From the IMG/VR virus record IMGVR_UViG_3300042290_000832, positions 1-33,177 of that record: DNA of 33,177 bases, one strand, 5' to 3'. The notes beneath the pieces are model-generated. The model was not told where the DNA came from. It ran no database searches and worked only from the letters and a program-made list of their open reading frames with translations. This DNA comes from a virus. A program made the translations under genes and the position numbers. This document shows, one piece after another, positions 7,853 through 15,381 of the stretch (positions are counted from its first letter, which is position 1; each line of letters opens with the position of its first letter).

Positions 7853-8027
7853 GACTAACAAGTTCTTGGCGGTGAAGCTGAATCAACCATTGGACCAATT
7901 GTATTCGCTTCCGTTTTATGAATATTCAATCTACTTAACTATTATTAATAAACAAATAGAAGAATCTAACGCTAGAATTCTAGCTGAACAGGATGAATTA
8001 TTGAATCTACCGGGAAGACTTGCATAA
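7839..8027 (+). CDS. Small overlapping protein downstream of gp26-like gene
   Basis: A 62-aa protein starting with GTG at 7839, overlapping the end of the gp26-like gene by 14 bases in the +1 frame. It is helical and amphipathic (LDQLYSLPFYEYSIYLTIINKQIEE), as in small tail-assembly chaperone partners. It may be made by translational coupling or as a fused frameshift product; no classical slippery heptamer is evident at the overlap. In T4 the comparable small assembly factor is gp51. It is followed by a late-type promoter motif and the next gene. Confidence 0.65.
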   Translation: MNLFETNKFLAVKLNQPLDQLYSLPFYEYSIYLTIINKQIEESNARILAEQDELLNLPGRLA

Positions 8028-8048
8028 TTTGGTTTTACTGGATATTTC

Positions 8049-8057
8049 GATAAATAA
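8049..8057 (+). promoter_or_regulatory. Late-type promoter motif GATAAATAA
   Basis: TAAATAA at 8051-8057, 14 bases before the ATG at 8072; identical in core to the sites at 11594, 15351 and 30374. Confidence 0.6.
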
Positions 8058-8071
8058 CAAAAAGCAGTTTA

Positions 8072-9205
8072 ATGAGCGGTCTATATTTAGAACTAGGAGC
8101 ACTTAATCCAACCCTGAAAACCACTGGGCAAAGCGTTCCAAATTTAATGGATTTAATGCAGCCCGAAGGGTTTGTACCAGATTTAAATTTGGCAGAGTCT
8201 GTTTCTACAGCAAGTTCTCCATTGAGTCCTGCTACTGAAAAAACTTTACCTGCCGGTCAATCTGCTATAGTTAATTCCGATGAAATTTTATCAGGTCTTT
8301 CTGATACCCTATCAACTCTTTCTGAAAGACTACCTAAACCTAACTCAACTGTAAATAATTCAACGCTAAATACAGTAAATAATTCACTGTCAATTACAAG
8401 TGATCTTGTAAAGATTGAACCAAAGAAAGTTGAATTATCAATAAAGGATGTTGCCGCTCTAGAAGATCTTATCAAAAATATTTCTAGCGCAAAGGAGGAA
8501 TCTACTAAAACTACCCCAGACGTTGTTTCAACTAAGGCTCTAACTACTGTTCCAGAAGAGACAGTTTCAAATAAACCCAAAGTAAGCTTAGATTTATTTA
8601 GAACTGCATTAAGTCAACAAGAAAATCAGCTCGAAGCTGACGTTAATTCTATTATAGCATCAGGTGGAGATTTATCGACTATATTTAAAACCGATGTAGT
8701 TAGCGCAACCGGCTCTGCTGCTGGAGGAGAATTGTCAAATACATTTAGTAAAGGTATTACGTCAGCAGTTGAAGAATTTGAAAGAACTGCCGAAATTGAA
8801 AAAACTAAACGAGAAGCACAAACAACAGCGACTCTTAGCTCAAACGACCCAGCCGCAATTTTATCCTTAATTAGTAATCCGTTAGCTCCTGCTAAAGAAG
8901 TCGAGCCGCCGACATTTAATAAAGCAATTGCACAGGGTCTCACAGATGTAGCCGAGTCTAATTCAAAGATCGTATCTCAAACCAATATTGTTAATCAAGC
9001 AGCCTCTACTTCTCCAGTTCAACCTCAGCCTAAACCAATAGAAGAGGTTACACCAAATCAGCCACAACCAAACCAAGCTGCAACTGCCGATGAAATGCAA
9101 CCTAATACAGTTTCCGTAAATTCTGGAGATCCAGCCTTAGCCGGATATATGTTACAGATGCTAAATATTCTAAAGTCAGGTCAATTAAAAGTTAAAATCT
9201 CATAA
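8072..9205 (+). CDS. Hypothetical Ser/Thr/Asn-rich virion-type protein
   Basis: A 377-aa acidic protein of low complexity, rich in S, T, N, V, P and L, with no membrane segments and no cysteine. Short helices (LSDTLSTLSERLP and ALEDLIKNISSAKEE) are separated by disordered linkers, including a Pro/Gln-rich stretch near residues 315-345. The last 40 residues (GYMLQMLNILKSGQLKVKIS) look folded. It has a late-type promoter motif and lies in the structural block, just upstream of a small coiled-coil protein 2 bases away. I do not recognise a family; a baseplate or internal virion component is possible. Confidence 0.75.
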   Translation: MSGLYLELGALNPTLKTTGQSVPNLMDLMQPEGFVPDLNLAESVSTASSPLSPATEKTLPAGQSAIVNSDEILSGLSDTLSTLSERLPKPNSTVNNSTLNTVNNSLSITSDLVKIEPKKVELSIKDVAALEDLIKNISSAKEESTKTTPDVVSTKALTTVPEETVSNKPKVSLDLFRTALSQQENQLEADVNSIIASGGDLSTIFKTDVVSATGSAAGGELSNTFSKGITSAVEEFERTAEIEKTKREAQTTATLSSNDPAAILSLISNPLAPAKEVEPPTFNKAIAQGLTDVAESNSKIVSQTNIVNQAASTSPVQPQPKPIEEVTPNQPQPNQAATADEMQPNTVSVNSGDPALAGYMLQMLNILKSGQLKVKIS

Positions 9206-9207
9206 TA

Positions 9208-9432
9208 ATGGAAGTACCTATTAATATTAAAACCGAAGCCAAACTTATAGTTTCAGAATATTCTCAAATATTTGAAGAGCTTGAAAAACTTGAAATGCTA
9301 GCTTCTAGTCTAGAATTACAAAAAGACCTTTTGCTAAGCAGATTGGAAACACTAAGAGAGCGTGAGCATGTGTTAATAGATAATATAGGAGAGGTCGATG
9401 CAAAAATTACATTAGAATCTCTTCTATCGTAA
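9208..9432 (+). CDS. Small coiled-coil protein
   Basis: A 74-aa, leucine- and glutamate-rich protein that is almost entirely heptad-patterned (about residues 8-70), so it should be a coiled coil. It begins 2 bases after the preceding virion-type gene and is cotranscribed with it. It resembles small assembly or scaffold partners in phage structural operons, but no family is recognised. Confidence 0.75.
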   Translation: MEVPINIKTEAKLIVSEYSQIFEELEKLEMLASSLELQKDLLLSRLETLREREHVLIDNIGEVDAKITLESLLS

Positions 9433-9457
9433 TTATAAAAATTAAATTGAATCACGG

Positions 9458-11554
9458 ATGCAGTCTAGATTTATAAAATTAACCGATTATTGTTTACTGG
9501 AATATCAGTATGAATCATTATCGCCGGCAAGTCCGATTTTAATTAATTCTCCGTTCTATGCATTAACATTAGGCGAGGGAGAGATTTACCTATACAACCC
9601 AGATTCAGCACTATATGAAACTGGAAACATTAAAGATTTGACTGCAGTTCCTCTGTCAACTAATAGCGGGCGATTTGTTTATTTAGACTCAGAAGATTCT
9701 CCAAACTATACAGAATATGCAATTAGTAAAGTTCCTGGAGCGTCTGAAACATTAATTCCAGCTGGATCAATTATTGCAGATCGAGTAAGATTCCATTTTG
9801 CATCTGGTTTTCAATTTGATGACTTTTCTAGCCTTGTACTATCAATTAGACAAGATATGAATAACGGTAATGCTTTAATATTAGCAAGCATACTAATTAA
9901 TTCAACTACACTTGGTGATGTTTTATTATTTGCAACCAGACCAATGATTATTGGTAATGCAATGTACGACCGATATATTGATATAATTGTACCATCTATT
10001 AAAAATATGGATGAGCAGTTCTATACTTCACCAAACCCAGCGATTACTTTTGAATATAAAGCAACAACGGTTACGGTAAATGGCACGGCAACTGGAGTAG
10101 GCTTAGTTAAAAACAATCCAATTACAGTTAATCTATTTGAATGTAAAGAGGGTCCAGCCTTTAATACAGCAGACGAGGTTTATTCAACATATGATGTAAA
10201 TCAAGCATATGTCGCTCAAGTAAGTCAAGCAAATGAATTTGATTTAATTGGTGCTAAAATTAGAGAAGCATTAGATGGAGATTATATTGAATTTAATGCA
10301 ACCTGGAATGAAGGTTTCCCAGAAGAATTTATTGGTATACTTGAAAAACGTACTGGACAATCTTGGATAATCTTTCACCAGCTTACAATATTTGAACAAA
10401 TTGGCTCATCATTTATTAAAAGTGGTGACGCAACATTCTTTCAAGAAAGTAATTTTGATGAACCTCTAATTTATAGACCAATTTTAAAAAATGCAAATGA
10501 GGCAGTTAGCATGGCAATTGACTATTCAGTTAGATTAGTTAATAGAACAACAAACGAACAAATTATTAGAACTGGATCTCTAGTAGTAGTTAATCCAAAT
10601 AAGTATGGAAAATCTTTAAGTAAACTTGAATTGGCAGATAAACCAAATTCTAATAGAATTAATAACTTAATTATTACTAAAGTTACAGATTCACTTAAAG
10701 TATACAATGAAACTGAAGCAAACCGCTCAGCTACTTCGACTAATCAGGCGGCTTTAGCAGTTCAATCAGTTGAAACAGTGCCTCAAATTGAAATCCGAAC
10801 TGTTACCGAATACGTTCCAGTATTATTTTCAAATAATAGCATTTTATTAGCGGAAAGCAGTAAAATGACTGGAAGTGGTCAAAACACTGAAGTTGCATAT
10901 GGTCAAGGTTTACTTTCTATTATAGTAAGTCCATTTGATAATGTTTTTAAATTTAAAGTAAAACAAGAAAAATTAAATACTTCAGGTAATCCTGTAATTA
11001 GAACAGTTGATCTTACACAATTTTCATCATTTGAATTAGTTTTTGGAACAGATAATTCAAGAGTTACTGTTAAAAATACTACTAAACAGTCTGAAGTTAA
11101 TTCTGATCTTGGAGAAATTCTATTTAAGTTTGATGTAGCAACAACGTCTAAGATTCTTATGTTAGAAGATACAAAATTCTATATTGTATCGGTAGGAAGT
11201 GACGGCACCCGAACTGCCCTATACACAGGAAAATGGTATAAGCCAGACGGAGCAACTGAGGCAACTACTCAAAACACAGCAGAGGAAACTAGAATTAAAG
11301 CTGAAGAAACTTTAAGAAAGAGACTCGACGAGCTTTCTACTTTAGTTGATCAGCTTAGGGATGAAAATGCAAACCTTAGAAAAAATAGTATTAAGTACCA
11401 AACTTCTCAGGCATCAAACTCAACGTCAGATACTGCGCCAGATTCTAACCCAATCAGACAAGTTAAACCACTCTCGACTGGATATGGAAGGTCCTTAGGT
11501 AGACCTGGATCAGGCGGGAGATTTACCGGAGATGATATAACGACTCAATTCTAA
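9458..11554 (+). CDS. Large putative tail/baseplate structural protein
   Basis: A 698-aa protein in the structural block. It is beta-rich through residues 1-590, with many Asn/Thr/Ile/Val and no cysteine cluster apart from isolated residues. A coiled coil follows at about residues 608-645 (KAEETLRKRLDELSTLVDQL), then a disordered Gly/Ser/Arg tail ending in GRPGSGGRFTGDD. The beta body followed by a trimer-type coiled coil and flexible tail fits a baseplate, tail-fibre connector or neck protein. I do not recognise the specific family. It lies 25 bases after the small coiled-coil gene without an obvious late-type promoter of its own. Confidence 0.75.
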   Translation: MQSRFIKLTDYCLLEYQYESLSPASPILINSPFYALTLGEGEIYLYNPDSALYETGNIKDLTAVPLSTNSGRFVYLDSEDSPNYTEYAISKVPGASETLIPAGSIIADRVRFHFASGFQFDDFSSLVLSIRQDMNNGNALILASILINSTTLGDVLLFATRPMIIGNAMYDRYIDIIVPSIKNMDEQFYTSPNPAITFEYKATTVTVNGTATGVGLVKNNPITVNLFECKEGPAFNTADEVYSTYDVNQAYVAQVSQANEFDLIGAKIREALDGDYIEFNATWNEGFPEEFIGILEKRTGQSWIIFHQLTIFEQIGSSFIKSGDATFFQESNFDEPLIYRPILKNANEAVSMAIDYSVRLVNRTTNEQIIRTGSLVVVNPNKYGKSLSKLELADKPNSNRINNLIITKVTDSLKVYNETEANRSATSTNQAALAVQSVETVPQIEIRTVTEYVPVLFSNNSILLAESSKMTGSGQNTEVAYGQGLLSIIVSPFDNVFKFKVKQEKLNTSGNPVIRTVDLTQFSSFELVFGTDNSRVTVKNTTKQSEVNSDLGEILFKFDVATTSKILMLEDTKFYIVSVGSDGTRTALYTGKWYKPDGATEATTQNTAEETRIKAEETLRKRLDELSTLVDQLRDENANLRKNSIKYQTSQASNSTSDTAPDSNPIRQVKPLSTGYGRSLGRPGSGGRFTGDDITTQF

Positions 11555-11593
11555 TCAATTACAATAATCCAGTGAATCGCTATATAAGGCACA

Positions 11594-11603
11594 GATAAAT
11601 AAT
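11594..11603 (+). promoter_or_regulatory. Late-type promoter motif GATAAATAAT
   Basis: TAAATAA at 11596-11602, 20 bases before the ATG at 11623, in a 68-base gap. The clearest copy of the late-type element, before a probably abundant structural gene that ends in a strong terminator. Confidence 0.65.
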
Positions 11604-11622
11604 AAAAAATAGATCGTCTATA

Positions 11623-13287
11623 ATGAACGACTTAACAAAAAACTTAATCAAAGAATTAAAAGCAGCACAAGCTGTATCTGAAAGCAGAATGCTACAGATG
11701 TTCGTCGCTGGCGTTGAGGCCAACGTTAATGCTTCTGGCAACATCGAGCAAGCTCTAGCCGATCTAGCTGAAGTTAGTGAAAAACTACAAAATACTGAAC
11801 TTGATGCAATCGTTAAGAAATTTAACGAAATGTCAAATACTCCAGCTAAAAAATTAAAAATGATCGAAAACGGCGCAGCAGTTCTTCCAAAGATTGCTCA
11901 AATTAAAGAATCTGCAGCATATGCAGACCCTATTTTTAGAACAGTTGTTTTAGGTCTTGAAAAAGCAGTAACTGTAAATTCTGAGCCAATCGTGGTAGAA
12001 TCAGTTATTACTAAACTTGCACCATTTTCGTTTGACTCTACTGTTAAGTCAGTGGTTGCTGAATTAACTAAATATGTATCAGAAAATCGTGCAACTATTG
12101 CAATCTTCAATACAATAGCAGATTTAAAGAAAGCACCAAACGCATATTATGCAAAAGTTTGCGAAAAACTAGAAGGAGCAATTCTTGAAGGTAGAACTTC
12201 AGTTGATGCTTTAACTATGATTTTAGCAGAAGCTACTGCTCAACCAGTTATTAAGAATCTTCTTAATAGACTTTCACAATTTGAATCTTCTCAAAACGGA
12301 GGATTTAATTTAGGTTCAGGTAATAGCTCAACTAAAATTAATCCAGTAGTTGGAGTTTATACTAGAACTGCAAACGGAGTTAGAGTTTTAATCGAGAATC
12401 ATATTATTGATATGAATGGTGAAGAAGAAGCCGAAATGGTTCCTTTCTCATCTCTTCCACAAGAAGACGAGTTTACTCAAACTGCAAAAGCTTACACTGA
12501 TTTAGGTTTTAAACCTACTGAACATGGTGTAGAAGCTAAAGGTAAAGCAAATACTATTGCATTTAAAGTTTCTCCAGAAGGCGAAGTTTCATTTGAAATC
12601 AATGGTAAAGTTGCAGAAGACTTAAATAGCTCTGAAATTTACAAAACTTTAGTTGTTGAAACTATTGCATTTAAGCAAAATGTTGCAAAAATTTTAGAAA
12701 ATGCAAATATGATTGCTCAGTTTGAATTCGTTCAACGATTTGTTACTGAAGGTGCTCAAAGTTATGCTATTAATACTGAAAAATCTGGTATTTTTGTTTT
12801 AGACAGACAAGGTCTTAAGAAATATGATACGTTAGGATTCCATAAATATGTTGCTGAAACATTTAAGTATGATGTAAGCGATATGTTTGCAATTCAACTT
12901 TCAGAAAGACAAGAATTTATTAAAAGCGTTAACGAAAGAAAATCTGCAATCCAAGCTGATATTGCAAAATTAGAAGAATCTATCTCTCAACTAAATTCAG
13001 TAATTGCAGAAGCAGATGAAGAAACTCAAGATCAATTGGAAACTCTTAAGCATACAATTAATTCAAGTATTGTAGGTCTTAAGGATGAATATCTTTCGTT
13101 AGATGATAGTTTAGAAACTGATCCTATGTTAGGTTCAAACGGTTCTAAATATGGAATCGGCGATAAAGTAATGCATAATGGTGAACCGGTTGAAATTAGC
13201 GGAGTTACTGCAGATGGTTTATATCAATTAAGCAATGGCGAAACCGTTAAAGAGGACGAGATTATGCCAGAAGTTGAAACTATGTAA
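11623..13287 (+). CDS. Putative abundant virion protein with C-terminal SH3-like domain
   Basis: A 554-aa acidic protein, alanine- and lysine-rich and helical at the N-terminus (residues 1-230), with a mixed middle, a coiled coil at about 435-490 (ADIAKLEESISQLNSVIAEA) and a small C-terminal domain. The last domain, YGIGDKVMHNGEPVEISGV, has the look of an SH3/KOW-like barrel. The gene is monocistronic: it has its own late-type promoter motif and a strong terminator directly after. The N-terminus NLIKELKAA contains an IxE site like those cut by T4 gp21 protease. A high-copy internal or structural virion protein is likely; the family is not recognised. Confidence 0.8.
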   Translation: MNDLTKNLIKELKAAQAVSESRMLQMFVAGVEANVNASGNIEQALADLAEVSEKLQNTELDAIVKKFNEMSNTPAKKLKMIENGAAVLPKIAQIKESAAYADPIFRTVVLGLEKAVTVNSEPIVVESVITKLAPFSFDSTVKSVVAELTKYVSENRATIAIFNTIADLKKAPNAYYAKVCEKLEGAILEGRTSVDALTMILAEATAQPVIKNLLNRLSQFESSQNGGFNLGSGNSSTKINPVVGVYTRTANGVRVLIENHIIDMNGEEEAEMVPFSSLPQEDEFTQTAKAYTDLGFKPTEHGVEAKGKANTIAFKVSPEGEVSFEINGKVAEDLNSSEIYKTLVVETIAFKQNVAKILENANMIAQFEFVQRFVTEGAQSYAINTEKSGIFVLDRQGLKKYDTLGFHKYVAETFKYDVSDMFAIQLSERQEFIKSVNERKSAIQADIAKLEESISQLNSVIAEADEETQDQLETLKHTINSSIVGLKDEYLSLDDSLETDPMLGSNGSKYGIGDKVMHNGEPVEISGVTADGLYQLSNGETVKEDEIMPEVETM

Positions 13288-13311
13288 TTTTTTAATATTT
13301 TAAATATTTTT

Positions 13312-13338
13312 AGAGCCCGAGGTAACTCGGGCTTTTTT
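13312..13338 (+). terminator. Rho-independent terminator with GTAA tetraloop
   Basis: Perfect 8-bp stem AGCCCGAG/CTCGGGCT (13314-13321 and 13326-13333) closed by a GTAA (GNRA) loop and followed by a T6 run. It insulates the structural gene from the methyltransferase gene. Confidence 0.92.
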
Positions 13339-13343
13339 ATTAG

Positions 13344-13349
13344 TATAAT
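13344..13349 (+). promoter_or_regulatory. TATAAT-class promoter (TTAG-TATAATA)
   Basis: TATAAT preceded by TTAG and followed by A, 6 bases after the terminator T run and 26 bases before the ATG of the FkbM methyltransferase. No conserved -35-like element is seen upstream. Confidence 0.6.
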
Positions 13350-13375
13350 AATCTAAACATACTTAAAGTAGTAAC

Positions 13376-14194
13376 ATGGCAAAACAGAAAACAGCAGACG
13401 TATTGATTAGTCTAGAAGAAGCTAGAGAACGCGGACTCCTAATCCATACCAAAAAAGACACACCGTATTTTAATTACAGTTTATTTGTACGTTCAGAAGA
13501 TGAAGTTAAATACAATATTAATCAAAACATTAGTAAAACTGCTACAGGCGGGGAATACTTTAGTCCATTATTTAGAACCGATTGGAATACTAATGGTCAT
13601 CAATTTCAACTAGAAAACTTAGACCAAGAGGACGTGTGGTTAGATGCAGGTGGACATATTGGAGTTTTTGCAACTCGTCTCTTAACCCAATTTCCACGAA
13701 TTAAGAAAGTTTTGTCGTATGAACCTTTTCGTAATAATATTGAGTTTGCTGAACTTAATCTTGGAGAAAATGGCGTAGCTGACCGTTGTGAAATGATTGA
13801 GGCTGCACTTGTACCAAACGATGATACAAAAAATGTAGACTTCTTTTTAGCTTGGGATTCAGGTAAACACTCACTACTTCCAGTTAGAGGTCGTACTCAA
13901 GTAACAGTTCCTGCTAAAAACTTTAGCGAAGCCCTTAAAGAAGCAACCTGCTTAAAAATGGATGTAGAGGGCGCTGAATACGATTTGATTAAATCTGTAG
14001 AAGATTGGTCAAATATCAGAATTGCTATTATCGAATATCATTTCCACTATCGTAATCTTTCTAAAGGGCGCGTTGAAAAATTCAATGAAATCTTAGATAT
14101 TTTTAGAGCAAATTTTGATGACATTTATGTTTGCCCTAATGTTGAAAATACTAAAACTTGGATTACTCACTTTGCAGCAGTAAAGAGAGGTTAA
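13376..14194 (+). CDS. FkbM-family S-adenosylmethionine-dependent methyltransferase
   Basis: A 272-aa methyltransferase of the FkbM type, enzymes that usually O-methylate sugars or related secondary metabolites. The SAM-binding motif I is WLDAGGHIG (residues 88-96), the acidic residue after strand 2 is in SYEPF (Glu116), and the family signature KMDVEGAEYDL lies at about 194-204. The next gene encodes a glycosyltransferase, so the two probably act on the same glycan: on phage particles, phage DNA, or host surface. The gene has its own promoter and terminator and sits between structural genes, a typical moron position. The substrate cannot be read from sequence. Confidence 0.9.
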   Translation: MAKQKTADVLISLEEARERGLLIHTKKDTPYFNYSLFVRSEDEVKYNINQNISKTATGGEYFSPLFRTDWNTNGHQFQLENLDQEDVWLDAGGHIGVFATRLLTQFPRIKKVLSYEPFRNNIEFAELNLGENGVADRCEMIEAALVPNDDTKNVDFFLAWDSGKHSLLPVRGRTQVTVPAKNFSEALKEATCLKMDVEGAEYDLIKSVEDWSNIRIAIIEYHFHYRNLSKGRVEKFNEILDIFRANFDDIYVCPNVENTKTWITHFAAVKRG

Positions 14195-14215
14195 TTTAAG
14201 TTGATCTAGACCTAC

Positions 14216-14240
14216 AGGCCGAGGAAACTCGGCCTTTTTT
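14216..14240 (+). terminator. Rho-independent terminator with GAAA tetraloop
   Basis: Stem AGGCCGAG/CTCGGCCT (14216-14223 and 14228-14235) with a GAAA (GNRA) loop and a T-run ending at 14240, directly after the methyltransferase gene. Confidence 0.92.
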
Positions 14241-14263
14241 GTAATCTTATGATGAAACTATTG

Positions 14264-14269
14264 TATAAT
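14264..14269 (+). promoter_or_regulatory. TATAAT-class promoter, leaderless geometry
   Basis: G-TATAAT-A with exactly six bases (14270-14275) between the hexamer and the ATG at 14276. If the hexamer is a -12 to -7 element, the A of ATG is +1 and the mRNA is leaderless. This argues against the upstream ATGs at 14249 and 14252 as starts. Confidence 0.6.
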
Positions 14270-14275
14270 AAAAAT

Positions 14276-15355
14276 ATGAATACCCCAGCTGCAGTATATG
14301 CATATTTTGGATATCTAGGTGATTTTTCAACAGATATTCCAGGTCACACATTTTATCAACTTGGTCTAATTGATCAATTATGTCTTTCTCATCATGTAGA
14401 TAAAGTCGATTTTTATTCCTACTTATCACATGATTCGATTGGAGCAGATCAAAAATCTCCAGTTTGGCCAAAGAGCCCAGTTACGCCAGTTTTTGAAAAA
14501 TTTACCAAAGAAAGAATTCGTTCCTACAATTTAAGTTTTCCGAAAATTATGGAAAATATTGAAAAGGGTCGATATGAAAAAATATTTCTAAAAGCTAGAT
14601 TTAGAAATCTTTCAACTTTAACTAAACAATTAACTGATGCTAAGCAGTTTGAACTAATTATTACAGCAGCAATTCAAAGTGGCCAGGCAAATAAGGTTGT
14701 AATACTAGATACAGATCTTTCACTAGAACCAGAGTTTGTGGAATTTTGCAAATCTCAAGGAATCTCATTTGAAATTCCATCAATAGACTATCCAAACATA
14801 TCAAAGGCCTTTATTAAAGACTGCGAAAAAGTTTGGTTAGAAGAAACAGATCGTTTTGATAGAAACAATAAGATTTTTTATTATGGAAATATTTCATTTG
14901 GAAATTATAAAGCAGGTCACGCAAAAAATCCAATTGTAGTTGATGCAATTAAAAATTCTGCAGAGTTTAAATCATTTACTGGAAAAAAATATGAGGTATC
15001 AGTAGCTGGAAAGCTTGACCCAGCTTTAGCAGAAGAGTTTACAGAAAGACATATTAAATTAATTAAACGATACGATCGTTCTGATATTTGGAATGAATAT
15101 GCAAGTTCAACCATTAGTTTAAATATTTCAAAGGATCTTTATGTAGAACGCGGATTTTATCCAGCCAGGGTATACGAAAGCCTTATATTTGGCGCGATTC
15201 CAGTCTCATATAAAGATTATCGTATTCATGAAGCTCTTGGATTTACAGATTTGGTTAAATTAGAAGAAATTCTGGCATTTTTTAAAGATTCTAGCCCTTC
15301 TGACCGAGCTTCCATCTATTCTAAGTGTATTTCAAATCTGTTTCCATTTAGATAA
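14276..15355 (+). CDS. GT-B fold glycosyltransferase
   Basis: A 359-aa protein if started at the ATG at 14276, chosen because the TATAAT element lies over the upstream in-frame ATGs (14249, 14252). The C-terminal half has a nucleotide-sugar-binding GT-B pattern: IFYYGNISFGNY opens the domain, SVAGK follows, and RGFYPARVYESLIFGAIPV carries the Arg and Glu that usually contact the donor in family 1-like enzymes. The length and the order of segments are similar to T4 DNA beta-glucosyltransferase (351 aa), although identity by eye is low. It pairs with the FkbM methyltransferase upstream. Possible targets are modified phage DNA bases or glycans on virion or host proteins; no hydroxymethylase is in view to decide. 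Confidence 0.75.
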   Translation: MNTPAAVYAYFGYLGDFSTDIPGHTFYQLGLIDQLCLSHHVDKVDFYSYLSHDSIGADQKSPVWPKSPVTPVFEKFTKERIRSYNLSFPKIMENIEKGRYEKIFLKARFRNLSTLTKQLTDAKQFELIITAAIQSGQANKVVILDTDLSLEPEFVEFCKSQGISFEIPSIDYPNISKAFIKDCEKVWLEETDRFDRNNKIFYYGNISFGNYKAGHAKNPIVVDAIKNSAEFKSFTGKKYEVSVAGKLDPALAEEFTERHIKLIKRYDRSDIWNEYASSTISLNISKDLYVERGFYPARVYESLIFGAIPVSYKDYRIHEALGFTDLVKLEEILAFFKDSSPSDRASIYSKCISNLFPFR

Positions 15356-15359
15356 ATAA
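15351..15359 (+). promoter_or_regulatory. Late-type promoter motif GATAAATAA
   Basis: TAAATAA at 15353-15359, 22 bases before the ATG at 15382. It overlaps the glycosyltransferase stop codon and would restart late transcription after the moron-like cassette. Confidence 0.6.
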
Positions 15360-15381
15360 AGAAAAATGGCCTTACTATTAA

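Noticed and set aside
14249-14275. Upstream ATGs at 14249 and 14252 as starts for the glycosyltransferase
   Set aside because: A TATAAT-class promoter lies at 14264-14269, downstream of these ATGs, and the spacing to ATG 14276 matches two other genes.
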